Part shown: piece by piece, positions 1-6,867 of the stretch
How positions within the stretch are numbered: position 1 is the first letter of the stretch
How the letters are laid out: the number at the start of each line of letters is the position of its first letter
Origin: CAYRIY01 sp964424335
Lineage (GTDB): Bacteria > Bacillota > Limnochordia > DTU080 > RSA5
NCBI GenBank assembly: GCA_964424335.1
Contig: CAYRIY010000064.1
Coordinates: 1-21,471, forward strand
Reading direction: 5' to 3'
Length of the DNA stretch: 21,471 nt
Made by a program: the position numbers and the translations under genes
Notes under the pieces: generated by a model
Databases searched by the model: none
What the model saw: only the letters and a program-made list of their open reading frames with translations
What the model was told of the DNA's origin: nothing

Positions 1-68
1 ACGAGATCGTTACTGTGTCGCGATTCGCGAAATCGCCCGTACGGCGGCTTCACGAGCGCAAATCAGGT

Positions 69-97
69 TTGACCCTACTTTGCCTGTTCGGTACATT
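69..97 (+). promoter_or_regulatory. Sigma-A-like promoter of the coiled-coil gene
   Basis: A TTGACC box (69-74) and a TACATT box (92-97) are separated by 17 bp, close to the TTGACA-17-TATAAT consensus (5/6 and 4/6 matches). Transcription would start near 104, about 25 bases before the GTG start at 130, leaving room for the GGGAGG ribosome binding site at 116-121. This is a motif match only. Confidence 0.55.
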
Positions 98-129
98 TAG
101 GTCACACCGTCGGATGGGAGGCGTAATTC

Positions 130-750
130 GTGGGAGACCTCACCGCGCTCGAAGAGAAAGTCGACCGCCTTGGCGCACAAGTTGGCCAAATAGGGGATCA
201 GATGGTGCAACTTATAAAACATGTGGCGCTTGCTCATGGCGATATCAAGAGGCTGGACGAGCGGCTGGACGAGACGAATCGCAGGATCGACGGGCTGGAC
301 GAGCGACTGGACGAGGCGAATCGCAGAATTGACAGGCTGGACAAGCGGCTGGACGAGACGAACCGCAGAATTGACAGGCTAGACGAGCGACTGGACGAGA
401 CGAACCGCAGAATTGACGGGCTGGACGAGCGACTGGACGAGACGAACCGCAGAATTGACAGGCTGGACGAGCGGCTGGACGAGACGAATCGCAGGATCGA
501 CGGGCTGGACGAGCGACTCGACGAAACGAACCGCAGGATCGACGGGCTCGACAAGCGATTGGACGAGACAAATCAGAAGGTCGACGCGACCAACGAGCGA
601 CTCGACAGGCTTACGGTGGTATTTGAGACCAAGTTCGAGCAGTATACCGAGTTCACGGTGAAAGAGATCGGCCGCACCCGTTTTCGGATCGAGGAAGAGT
701 CGGCGGAGCGAAAGGCGGAGATTGCGCTCCTAAAGAAGGGCGAAAGTTAG
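130..750 (+). CDS. Coiled-coil repeat protein of unknown function
   Basis: The 206-residue protein starts at GTG 130, eight bases after a GGGAGG ribosome binding site. Residues 42-153 are eight tandem copies of a 14-residue unit of the type LDERLDETNRRIDG, which is two heptads with hydrophobic Leu/Ile at a/d-like positions. The protein should therefore form a long, highly charged parallel or antiparallel coiled coil. A short N-terminal amphipathic stretch (residues 1-35) and a C-terminal charged tail containing a degenerate ninth unit flank the repeat. There is no signal peptide and no membrane span. Proteins of this kind serve as spacers, scaffolds or surface-associated rods, but the sequence shows no catalytic or binding domain, so I assign no function. 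The neighbours give no clue; the gene has its own promoter and converges on a minus-strand gene. Confidence 0.8.
   Translation: MGDLTALEEKVDRLGAQVGQIGDQMVQLIKHVALAHGDIKRLDERLDETNRRIDGLDERLDEANRRIDRLDKRLDETNRRIDRLDERLDETNRRIDGLDERLDETNRRIDRLDERLDETNRRIDGLDERLDETNRRIDGLDKRLDETNQKVDATNERLDRLTVVFETKFEQYTEFTVKEIGRTRFRIEEESAERKAEIALLKKGES
253..588 (+). repeat. Eight tandem 42-bp coding repeats
   Basis: Eight in-frame units of 42 bp (253-294, 295-336, 337-378, 379-420, 421-462, 463-504, 505-546, 547-588) encode the 14-residue coiled-coil unit. The units differ by only a few bases, alternating for example between an AATTGACAGG and a GATCGACGGG ending. Such near-identity at DNA level points to recent expansion by slippage or recombination, and copy number may vary between strains. 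The last unit is the most diverged, as is usual at the edge of a repeat tract. Confidence 0.9.
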
Positions 751-871
751 CCGTGGGCTACTTGGCAAACGACTGTCGCAAGCTCCCAACGTGTGCCGGA
801 ATTGTGGGAGGGTCTGCGGGCAGTCTCACGCGCCGCGGCGTGTGACCGCCCGCCAATCACGTTACAAGCCG

Positions 872-1168
872 TTAGGCGACGCGCACCTGGACGACGGTCT
901 CCGGCCCCTTATTGCCATTTGAATCCCTGGCGTAGAAGCGAACGGGGTAGATGCCGGAGGCTTCCCATGGGACTTGACCTGTCAATGCAAAGACATTGTC
1001 TCCGGCGCGCCTGAGCGACTCGTAAAACCCCTCTTCGGGAATGGAAAGGTGCATCGATGACACCTCTCCTTGAGGGTTGTTGACCTTGACCGTGATCGTT
1101 ACCGTTTGGCCCGCACGCAGTTGTTCCGGTTCCCAAGAGATCTCTAAGTCGTAGTTGAGTTGGCTCAC
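872..1168 (-). CDS. Small cytosolic Ig-like beta-sandwich protein, unknown function
   Basis: I chose the GTG at 1168 rather than the longer GTG at 1177. The only ribosome binding site, AAGGAG (1177-1182 on the minus strand), touches the upstream GTG but lies eight bases from this one. The 98-residue product has no signal peptide or transmembrane span. Its pattern of alternating polar and hydrophobic residues, with segments such as AGQTVTITVKVNNP near the N-terminus and GIYPVRFYARDSNGNKG near the C-terminus, resembles a single Ig-like or fibronectin-like beta-sandwich. The family is not recognised and no catalytic residues stand out. It has its own promoter in the short gap behind the uracil permease gene on the same strand, so it need not be co-transcribed with that gene. 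Confidence 0.7.
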   Translation of the reverse strand: MSQLNYDLEISWEPEQLRAGQTVTITVKVNNPQGEVSSMHLSIPEEGFYESLRRAGDNVFALTGQVPWEASGIYPVRFYARDSNGNKGPETVVQVRVA

Positions 1169-1211
1169 GTCTTTCACTCCTTATTTCGGGTTTGATTGGC
1201 CGATTACCACA

Positions 1212-1241
1212 AACGTACCCTTGATTCGACAGATTTGTCAA
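1212..1241 (-). promoter_or_regulatory. Promoter of the small Ig-like gene
   Basis: Reading the minus strand, a perfect TTGACA (1236-1241) is followed after 18 bp by TACGTT (1212-1217), a weaker -10 box. A GACA-GATT-TGTC inverted repeat (1228-1239) overlaps the -35 element and could bind a repressor. The strong -35 supports separate transcription of the small gene from the upstream permease gene. Confidence 0.4.
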
Positions 1242-1257
1242 ACAATGTGTGAGCAGG

Positions 1258-2583
1258 CTAATTTCCCTGGCTCGGCGACGCTGCTTCGCTTGACTTTTGG
1301 GATCGCGACGTGTTGGGGAGGAGCAGGTTGAGCAGAACGCCGGCTACGGCCGCCAACGCCATTCCTTGTAGGTTGATCTGGCCGATCTGCATCTCGGCTC
1401 CACCAATCCCAAGTACGAGGATGACGGACGAGATGATGAGATTTCGCTTGTCACCGAAGTCAATGCCGCTTTCGACCAAGGTCCGGATCCCGGACGATGC
1501 GATGATGCCAAATAAGATGAGACTGATCCCGCCCATGACCGGAACGGGAATGGTCTGGAGGAACGCTCCCAGTTTGGGAACGAAGGAGAGCACGATGGCA
1601 AACACCGCGGCCAGCCCGACCACGCGTACGCTGTAAACGCGGGAGATCGCCAGGACGCCGACGTTCTCACCGTACGTGGTGTTAGGAGGGCCGCCCACGA
1701 GTCCGGCGAGACTCGTTGCAAGCCCATCGCCAAGGAGCGTGCGGGTAAGTCCCGGTTTCTTGTAAAACTCACGCCCAACCACTTTGCTCAAGACAAATAC
1801 GTCGCCCAAATGTTCCGCAATGGTGACGATCGCGGCCGGAACGATGAGCCCAATGGCCGTCCAGTTGATTACGGGGGCGCTCCATCCGCCCGCGGACCAG
1901 GGCATACCGATCCACGCCGCTCCCGCAAGTGGAGAGAAGTCGACGGCGCCGAGGACGGTAGCAAAGATGTACCCCGCGGCGATACCGATGAGCACCGGAA
2001 TGACTGCGAAAAATCCACGGAGATAGACCGACGCCCCGATCGTGACTGCGACAGTGACAAGCGCGATCAGGACGTCCTGATGAAAGAGGGAGACGACTTC
2101 TTTGCCGCCGCAGGCATCTCCCGTACACAGACCTGCCATCTGAATGCCGACCGGGGCGAGGCCGAGCCCGATCACCACGATGACCGAGCCGATCACGACC
2201 GGCGGCAGCACTCGATCGAGCCAGCCTGATCCGGTCCATGCAATGATCATGGCGACGAGGGTGTAGACAAGGCCGACCGCGATGATCGCTCCCAGGGCGG
2301 CGCCGAGCCAGTCGTCTCCGCCGACGGTCGTCTGAACGGCTACGATCGGGGCAATGTACGCAAATGACGAGCCCAGGTATGCCGGGACCTGACCCCGGGT
2401 AATCAATTGAAATAAGAGTGTGCCGATGCCGGATGAAAAGAGGGCAAGTGATGGGCTCAGCCCTGTCAAGATCGGCACGAGAACAGTGGCGCCGAACATG
2501 GCGAAGAGGTGTTGGAGCGAAAGTGGGATCCATTGTCCGATCGGGGGCACTTGGTGTACGTCGTAAACGGCGCGATTACTCAC
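1258..2583 (-). CDS. uraA: NCS2-family uracil permease (UraA/PyrP type)
   Basis: The product is a 441-residue inner-membrane nucleobase:proton symporter of the NCS2 family with about 14 membrane segments. I see the family signatures in order: SLQHLFAMFGATVLVP at residues 22-37, the YLGSSFAY stretch at 69-76, AEHLGDVFV with Glu257 and GGPPNTTYGENVGV with Glu306. In Escherichia coli UraA the matching glutamates (Glu241 and Glu290) bind uracil, so uracil is the likely substrate, although xanthine/uric acid members share the fold. I start at the GTG at 2583 because GGGAGG lies 11 bases upstream; a longer reading to 2655 only adds an arginine-rich tail. It lies 78 bases behind the acyltransferase gene. 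I saw no PyrR-type attenuator in the short leader. Confidence 0.9.
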   Translation of the reverse strand: MSNRAVYDVHQVPPIGQWIPLSLQHLFAMFGATVLVPILTGLSPSLALFSSGIGTLLFQLITRGQVPAYLGSSFAYIAPIVAVQTTVGGDDWLGAALGAIIAVGLVYTLVAMIIAWTGSGWLDRVLPPVVIGSVIVVIGLGLAPVGIQMAGLCTGDACGGKEVVSLFHQDVLIALVTVAVTIGASVYLRGFFAVIPVLIGIAAGYIFATVLGAVDFSPLAGAAWIGMPWSAGGWSAPVINWTAIGLIVPAAIVTIAEHLGDVFVLSKVVGREFYKKPGLTRTLLGDGLATSLAGLVGGPPNTTYGENVGVLAISRVYSVRVVGLAAVFAIVLSFVPKLGAFLQTIPVPVMGGISLILFGIIASSGIRTLVESGIDFGDKRNLIISSVILVLGIGGAEMQIGQINLQGMALAAVAGVLLNLLLPNTSRSQKSSEAASPSQGN

Positions 2584-2661
2584 GATGAAATGTTCCTCCC
2601 TTTCTAGGATGCCGATGCGGCGTCGTCCCAATTTGCGGGCGGCCGCACACGGCACAACGTA

Positions 2662-3897
2662 TTAGCTGTGTGGGCGCGATGCTCCTGTGGGGACCGCCCC
2701 TGTGTTGCCGTGTTTCTGTTTAATGCCAAAGATGAAGCGCGTGAGGGCGCTGTGCTTTGCGCCCTCTGCCAGGAGCCACGAGGCGATGAGCGAGACCAGA
2801 GCGATGAGGCTAAACTTTGCTGCGACGTTCCATGGATATTCGACGACGTAGTAAGCGACCGCCACGATGACCGTTTGATGCACGATGTAAAAAGGAAAGG
2901 CGATCTCACCAAAGCGCCGGATCCACGCCCGATCGCCCCTAAGCGTCCGTCCTCCGGCGCTGAGGATGACAAGGAGCCAGGACCATGTGGTGATCGCCCA
3001 GACGGGCATCATGATGAAGTATCGCCCTGAGTAGGGCTCGGCCCAGTCTCCGGCGAGGAGCATATACGAAATCACTGCCGTAGAACCGGCCGCGCAAAGA
3101 GCGGCGTTTACCAGGTTGCGCTCGATCGCTTCTTGAATGCGGTGGTCCTGCACCATGATAAAGCCGTATGTCATGAGCAGCATCGACTGCGCGATATTCG
3201 CGAGGTCGTTGACGAAATTCTGCGGCCCGGGAAACGCTCCGGCAAGAGCGGTCCTAATTACTATGAGCGGGATGGCAAGCAGCGCCACATTGAAACCGCG
3301 CGATAAGAAGCTGCCCCATCGGTATATCTGCTCGCGCCCTTTGCCCAAAAAGTGCTGGAAAAGTGGCAGTAGGAGCAGTGAAAAGACGAACAGATAACCA
3401 ATGAACCACAGGTGATGCCAACTGAAGTTTCCGCTTGGGTAGATCCCTTGGGTGAAAAACTGCGGAAAAAACTGAAGGTACGAGCCTTCGAAGTCGATAG
3501 GACTCTGTCTGAACGGCGAATCCGAAATGCGTTCGATGTAAACCTGCGGTGGAATCACGAGCAGTATGCCGAACGAAAAGGGGATCAAGAGCCTCGAGAT
3601 GCGCTCGTCAATAAACTGCGATGCGGAGCGACGGCGAAGCGAAAACGCGGCCGCAGCGCCTGCGAGCGTGAAAAACAAAGGCATGTGCCACGCATTCATG
3701 AATGTGACGAGGACGTCCATCGCCATGGGTTGCAAGTCATTCTTGATATGCCATGGCGCTTCGTCAAAAACCCTCGCGGTATGAAACACGATGAGGGCCA
3801 ACGTCGCGAACACGCGCAAGGCGTCGATGTCGTTTCTTCGCTGCGAATGCGTCGGGATCGACGCTTTCTCCGCAACGGGAGCGACATTTCGTCTCAT
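2662..3897 (-). CDS. Acyltransferase-3 family membrane protein (OpgC-like)
   Basis: The 411-residue protein belongs to the acyltransferase-3 family, multi-span membrane enzymes that transfer acetyl, succinyl or other acyl groups to carbohydrates at the membrane. The N-terminal signature RNDIDALRVFATLALIVFHT (residues 21-40, with the family's conserved His at 39) is followed by MPLFFTLAGAAAAF, the basic RISRLLIPFSFGILL segment, and about ten hydrophobic spans in all. A late segment, FPFYIVHQTVIV, is typical of the family C-terminus. I start at the ATG at 3897 because it overlaps the stop of the upstream DUF2264 gene as ATGA, which implies translational coupling; the longer frame to 3978 runs inside that gene. 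The acceptor is unknown. Linkage to DUF2264 suggests a carbohydrate-related role. Confidence 0.85.
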   Translation of the reverse strand: MRRNVAPVAEKASIPTHSQRRNDIDALRVFATLALIVFHTARVFDEAPWHIKNDLQPMAMDVLVTFMNAWHMPLFFTLAGAAAAFSLRRRSASQFIDERISRLLIPFSFGILLVIPPQVYIERISDSPFRQSPIDFEGSYLQFFPQFFTQGIYPSGNFSWHHLWFIGYLFVFSLLLLPLFQHFLGKGREQIYRWGSFLSRGFNVALLAIPLIVIRTALAGAFPGPQNFVNDLANIAQSMLLMTYGFIMVQDHRIQEAIERNLVNAALCAAGSTAVISYMLLAGDWAEPYSGRYFIMMPVWAITTWSWLLVILSAGGRTLRGDRAWIRRFGEIAFPFYIVHQTVIVAVAYYVVEYPWNVAAKFSLIALVSLIASWLLAEGAKHSALTRFIFGIKQKHGNTGAVPTGASRPHS

Positions 3898-5042
3898 AGC
3901 GATATGGCTCGATCCGCTTGGATGTCTTCGCCGCCAAATACCCGCACCGAGGTCCAGGACTCGGGAGGGTCGCTCCAAAACGGGTCTTCACGAGGCAGGC
4001 CGAGCGGCAATAGGCCCGTGGCGCACAAGTACAGGCTTCCCGTCGAGATGTATCCCTCGCCAAGGGAGGGCTGGCTCCCTGCAACTCCGATCTTGAGCCA
4101 CCCGCCTTCGTCGAACGTCCCTTTCGCCGACAGCGTCCGCTTGATCACGGCCGTCAGAGCGCATCGCACCTGAGCGGGCCGGATGCCGTCGGGGAGTCGG
4201 CGCATCAAGGCGATCTGTCCAAGGAGCTGAAACGCGCCGAATCGGTATGCGATCGACCTGCCGATGATAGGATAGGCGCCTTCGGGGGAGATCATGCGTT
4301 CGAGGACCGCCGCGTAGCGCTCGGCTCGAGCGAGCACCGGCTCGCGCATGCGCTCCCACTCGGGGTACACGTGGCCGACTTCCAGTAGGACGTCGATGAG
4401 CATCGGCTGGATGACGAAGCTGTTGTAGTAGTCCCAGTGAAAGCGCGGGCCGTCGCAGTAAGCTCCGTCACCGGCATACCACTGCTCATGCTGGCGCAGC
4501 GCGTAGTCGACCCGCATCGGGTCCCACGATTCGCCCATTCGGTGCAACGCCGCCTCGATCATGGCGGAAAAGAGCAGCCAGTTGTTAAAAGCGGGCTTGC
4601 GGCCGACGCGCGTCGCCATCAGCGCCGCTTTCAGGTTTTGCTTGACGCGTCCGTCCAGCTTTTCCCACAGCTCCGTGGGGGCGCGCAAGATGGCGTGCGC
4701 CAAAAACGCCGCGTCGACGATCGGCTGTTGGCCGCTGGTGAAGTTGCAATAGTCAGGCGAGTCGGGGTCCGTGGCGGCGTCGATGCCGGCGCGGGCTAGG
4801 GACGCCTGGCGCCTGCGAATGGACTCCTCATCGGGATCGCTGGCCGCAGATTCAAGCCACGGAGCGATGCCCGCAAGCGTTCGCCCGACCGCTTCGAGGT
4901 GCGTGTAGAGCGGTCGGTCGGCCGACTTGCCTTCGACGGGCATCGACGCTTTCAAACGGTGATCGGCAAGCGCCGTGAGCACCGGATCTGCGATGCGCTC
5001 AAGTGATTCAATCCAGAATGCTCGATCGTTTTGTCCCGACAT
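3894..5042 (-). CDS. DUF2264 family protein (predicted carbohydrate-active, cytosolic)
   Basis: This 382-residue protein matches the DUF2264 family. The diagnostic blocks are WYAGDGAYCDGPRFHWDYYN at 188-207 followed by SFVIQPML, and SPEGAYPIIGRSIAYRFGAF at 252-271. The all-helical pattern and the conserved Asp, His, Tyr and Arg residues resemble (alpha/alpha)6-barrel polysaccharide lyases and unsaturated glycuronyl hydrolases, so an enzyme acting on uronate-containing or other small sugars is a reasonable guess. The activity of the family is not established to my knowledge. There is no signal peptide. AGGAG lies seven bases before the ATG at 5042. The gene is divergent from the BNR protein gene and coupled by ATGA to the acyltransferase downstream. 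Confidence 0.88.
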   Translation of the reverse strand: MSGQNDRAFWIESLERIADPVLTALADHRLKASMPVEGKSADRPLYTHLEAVGRTLAGIAPWLESAASDPDEESIRRRQASLARAGIDAATDPDSPDYCNFTSGQQPIVDAAFLAHAILRAPTELWEKLDGRVKQNLKAALMATRVGRKPAFNNWLLFSAMIEAALHRMGESWDPMRVDYALRQHEQWYAGDGAYCDGPRFHWDYYNSFVIQPMLIDVLLEVGHVYPEWERMREPVLARAERYAAVLERMISPEGAYPIIGRSIAYRFGAFQLLGQIALMRRLPDGIRPAQVRCALTAVIKRTLSAKGTFDEGGWLKIGVAGSQPSLGEGYISTGSLYLCATGLLPLGLPREDPFWSDPPESWTSVRVFGGEDIQADRAISL

Positions 5043-5147
5043 GTCGTCGCTCCTAGCGCGGTGCTATCTTCTTGCTGTTACTACGATGCGGGGCGCTGAA
5101 GCCCTGTTTTGCCTGGGAAGTTGTCGTTAGTAGCGGCTAGATAGCGA

Positions 5148-5207
5148 TTCGCTTACCCTAGCGAAGGATGTATGCATCGCCCAGAGAACCGATGCATTGC
5201 AGCATCG
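5148..5207. promoter_or_regulatory. Cluster of overlapping inverted repeats in a divergent control region
   Basis: The gap between the DUF2264 gene and the BNR gene (5043-5266) contains several inverted repeats. TTCGCT-TACCCT-AGCGAA spans 5148-5165. GATG-TATG-CATC spans 5167-5178. ATGCATCG (5172-5179) pairs with CGATGCAT (5190-5197), and CGATGC-attgca-GCATCG spans 5190-5207. Several arms share the word GATGCA or its complement, as expected for multiple sites for one dimeric regulator controlling both genes. I could not assign -35/-10 boxes with confidence. Confidence 0.5.
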
Positions 5208-5266
5208 AATTTGTCTGATCTCATCAATATCTTCAAATAGGATTAGAAGCACTGGGGGCTCCTAAG

Positions 5267-6334
5267 ATGGCCATTCGCCTCATCGATTTGGATCACGATC
5301 GCCACCGCCAGGTGGTGGTCGACCGCGAGCCCGGCCAGTATCTGGGACATCCGACGACGGTACTTCTCGAGGACGGCCAAACGATCGTCATCGTCTATCC
5401 TAAAGGTCATGGCCGCGGGGAAGTCGTCCTAAAACACAGCTACGACGGGGGTTTGACGTGGACGGATCGGCTCCCCGTTCCTCAGAGCTGGGCCACGAGC
5501 AAAGAGACGCCCACGATTCATCGGGTGGTTGACCGGCACGGCACAAAGCGCCTAATCATGTTCTCGGGATTGTATCCCATCCGCATGGCACGTTCCGAAG
5601 ACGATGGCCACACGTGGAGCGACCTCGAGCCGATCGGCGACTTCGGCGGCATTGTCGCCATGTCGAGCGTGATCGAGCTCAAGGGAGGCCCGGGTAGGTA
5701 CATGGCGCTCTTTCACGACGACGGCCGCTTTATCAAAGGCAGCGGCATTCCGGGCCCTTTTCGGGTGTACAAATCGATTTCGGAGGACGGCGGCCTTACG
5801 TGGAGCGAGCCGGAAATCATCGCAGAGCATCCAAAGGCGCGCCTGTGTGAGCCGGGAGCGTTTCGTTCACCCGACGGGTCGCAGATTTGCGTCCTCTTGC
5901 GAGAGAACAGTAGGGAGTTCAACTCGTTTGTCATCTACAGTGACGACGAGGGAGCGACGTGGTCTTCGCCCACCGAGCTGCCTTGGACGCTCACCGGCGA
6001 TCGCCACGTGGCCAAGTACGCCCCCGACGGCCGGTTGCTGGTAGCGTTTCGCGATCGAGCGCACGGCTCCTCGACATGGGGTGATTTCGTCGCGTGGGTC
6101 GGCACGTATGACGACATTGTACAAGGCGCCGTCGGAGAATACCGGGTGCGGCTGAAGGATAACAAGAAGGGCGCCGACACCTCCTATCCTGGGGTCGAAC
6201 TCCTCCCGGACGGCACGTTTGTGTGCACGACGTACGGCCACTGGACGGAAGGGGAGGAGCCTTACATTCTGTCCGTCCGGCTCAAGCTCGAGGAGCTACC
6301 CAGTTTGCCGCCCGACCTTGTCAGCCCGGCCTAG
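5267..6334 (+). CDS. BNR/Asp-box repeat protein, sialidase-like six-bladed propeller
   Basis: The 355-residue protein contains four Asp boxes (SxDxGxTW): SYDGGLTW at 58-65, SEDDGHTW at 110-117, SEDGGLTW at 172-179 and SDDEGATW at 225-232. These mark the beta-hairpin turns of sialidase-type six-bladed propellers (BNR_2-like), and the length fits one propeller. There is no signal peptide, so it acts in the cytosol, presumably on imported sugars. In classical GH33 sialidases an early FRIP/YRIP motif supplies the first substrate-binding arginine; here the matching region reads QYLGHPTTV, so sialidase activity is doubtful. A GGGGG tract precedes the ATG by eight bases. It is divergent from DUF2264, and the shared control region implies a shared pathway. 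Confidence 0.85.
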   Translation: MAIRLIDLDHDRHRQVVVDREPGQYLGHPTTVLLEDGQTIVIVYPKGHGRGEVVLKHSYDGGLTWTDRLPVPQSWATSKETPTIHRVVDRHGTKRLIMFSGLYPIRMARSEDDGHTWSDLEPIGDFGGIVAMSSVIELKGGPGRYMALFHDDGRFIKGSGIPGPFRVYKSISEDGGLTWSEPEIIAEHPKARLCEPGAFRSPDGSQICVLLRENSREFNSFVIYSDDEGATWSSPTELPWTLTGDRHVAKYAPDGRLLVAFRDRAHGSSTWGDFVAWVGTYDDIVQGAVGEYRVRLKDNKKGADTSYPGVELLPDGTFVCTTYGHWTEGEEPYILSVRLKLEELPSLPPDLVSPA

Positions 6335-6387
6335 CTGTCAATTCGCTGCAGACGAGGCTTGCCGATCGGCCGCCGTGTCGACAGACG

Positions 6388-6417
6388 TTGACTCGTGCGG
6401 CCATTTTAGCGTATCGT
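6388..6417 (+). promoter_or_regulatory. Promoter of csoR
   Basis: TTGACT (6388-6393) and TATCGT (6412-6417) are separated by 18 bp. The predicted start point near 6424 falls inside the degraded CsoR-like site at 6420-6436, which would allow autorepression. Confidence 0.45.
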
Positions 6418-6419
6418 AA

Positions 6420-6436
6420 ATACGGGTATGGGGTAT
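6420..6436. promoter_or_regulatory. Degenerate CsoR-type operator before csoR
   Basis: ATACGGG-TAT-GGGGTAT has the same 7-3-7 layout as the copA operator (ATACCCC-TAC-GGGGTAT). The right arm is identical, but the left arm reads GGG instead of CCC, so dyad symmetry is lost. It overlaps the predicted csoR transcription start. Weak autoregulation by CsoR is an inference. Confidence 0.5.
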
Positions 6437-6492
6437 ATATGGCTGTGCGCCCCGGCACTTGCTCATATGATTTCAGGGGAAGGAGCGTAGCC

Positions 6493-6765
6493 ATGGGCTC
6501 GTATCAACACGACAAAGACGATCTGATCAAGCGGCTTCGCCGCATCGAGGGACAAGTGCGAGGGATTCAGCGCATGGTGGAGCAGGATAAGTACTGTGTC
6601 GACATCCTGGTCCAGATATCTGCGGTCCGATCGGCGCTCGATCGCGTCGGGCTCATCTTGCTCGAGGACCACACCCGGGGATGCGTCGCCCGGGCGATCA
6701 AAAGCGACGACGGAGACCGCGCGATCGCTGAGTTGACGGATGTCATGAAGCGATTTGTCAAGTAG
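6493..6765 (+). CDS. csoR: Copper-sensing transcriptional repressor CsoR
   Basis: The 90-residue protein is a CsoR/DUF156 family four-helix repressor. It releases operator DNA when Cu(I) binds a trigonal site made of two Cys and one His. The ligands are visible as Cys35 (in KYCVDILVQI), His60 and Cys64 (in EDHTRGCV), matching the C-H-C signature of true copper sensors rather than the nickel (RcnR) or persulfide (CstR) variants. I start at the ATG at 6493, which follows GGGGAAGGAG by seven bases; a longer frame from 6223 overlaps the BNR gene and is not credible. It is followed by copA and copZ, its classical targets. Dyad operators lie before both csoR and copA. Confidence 0.95.
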   Translation: MGSYQHDKDDLIKRLRRIEGQVRGIQRMVEQDKYCVDILVQISAVRSALDRVGLILLEDHTRGCVARAIKSDDGDRAIAELTDVMKRFVK

Positions 6766-6795
6766 AGCGCGCGGGACGAACGTTTGGCTCGCCGC

Positions 6796-6825
6796 TTGAC
6801 AGACAATTGAGGCGACCGATATACT
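6796..6825 (+). promoter_or_regulatory. Promoter of copA-copZ
   Basis: A perfect TTGACA (6796-6801) and TATACT (6820-6825) lie 18 bp apart, and the CsoR operator (6836-6852) begins just after the predicted start point. copA therefore has its own strong, repressible promoter and does not rely only on csoR read-through. Confidence 0.7.
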
Positions 6826-6835
6826 GAAAATGTTG

Positions 6836-6852
6836 ATACCCCTACGGGGTAT
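6836..6852. promoter_or_regulatory. CsoR operator before copA
   Basis: ATACCCC-TAC-GGGGTAT is a 17-bp dyad with 7-bp perfect arms. It matches the well-known G/C-tract operator bound by CsoR repressors (TACCCC...GGGGTA). It lies between the copA -10 box and the ribosome binding site, a position where bound CsoR would block transcription until copper is present. Confidence 0.85.
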
Positions 6853-6867
6853 AAGGAGGTGCTTGTC

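Noticed and set aside
1..332. 105-residue plus-strand ORF from position 15
   Set aside because: It runs in another frame through the promoter and repeat of the coiled-coil gene, and its Arg-rich product follows from the repeat composition.
234..571. Two Ser/Arg-rich minus-strand ORFs over the repeat
   Set aside because: They are the antisense reading of the 42-bp repeat and exist only because the repeat has no stop codons in those frames; no ribosome binding site.
253..588. Repeat array considered as a CRISPR
   Set aside because: The units are contiguous with no unique spacers and are in frame with a coding sequence.
829..848. GC-rich hairpin TCACGC/GCGTG between the first two genes
   Set aside because: The stem is short and no T-run follows, so it is not a convincing terminator.
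6223..6492. N-terminal extension of CsoR in the same frame
   Set aside because: It overlaps the BNR gene, crosses the csoR promoter and operator, and is absent from the CsoR family; the ATG at 6493 has a strong ribosome binding site.
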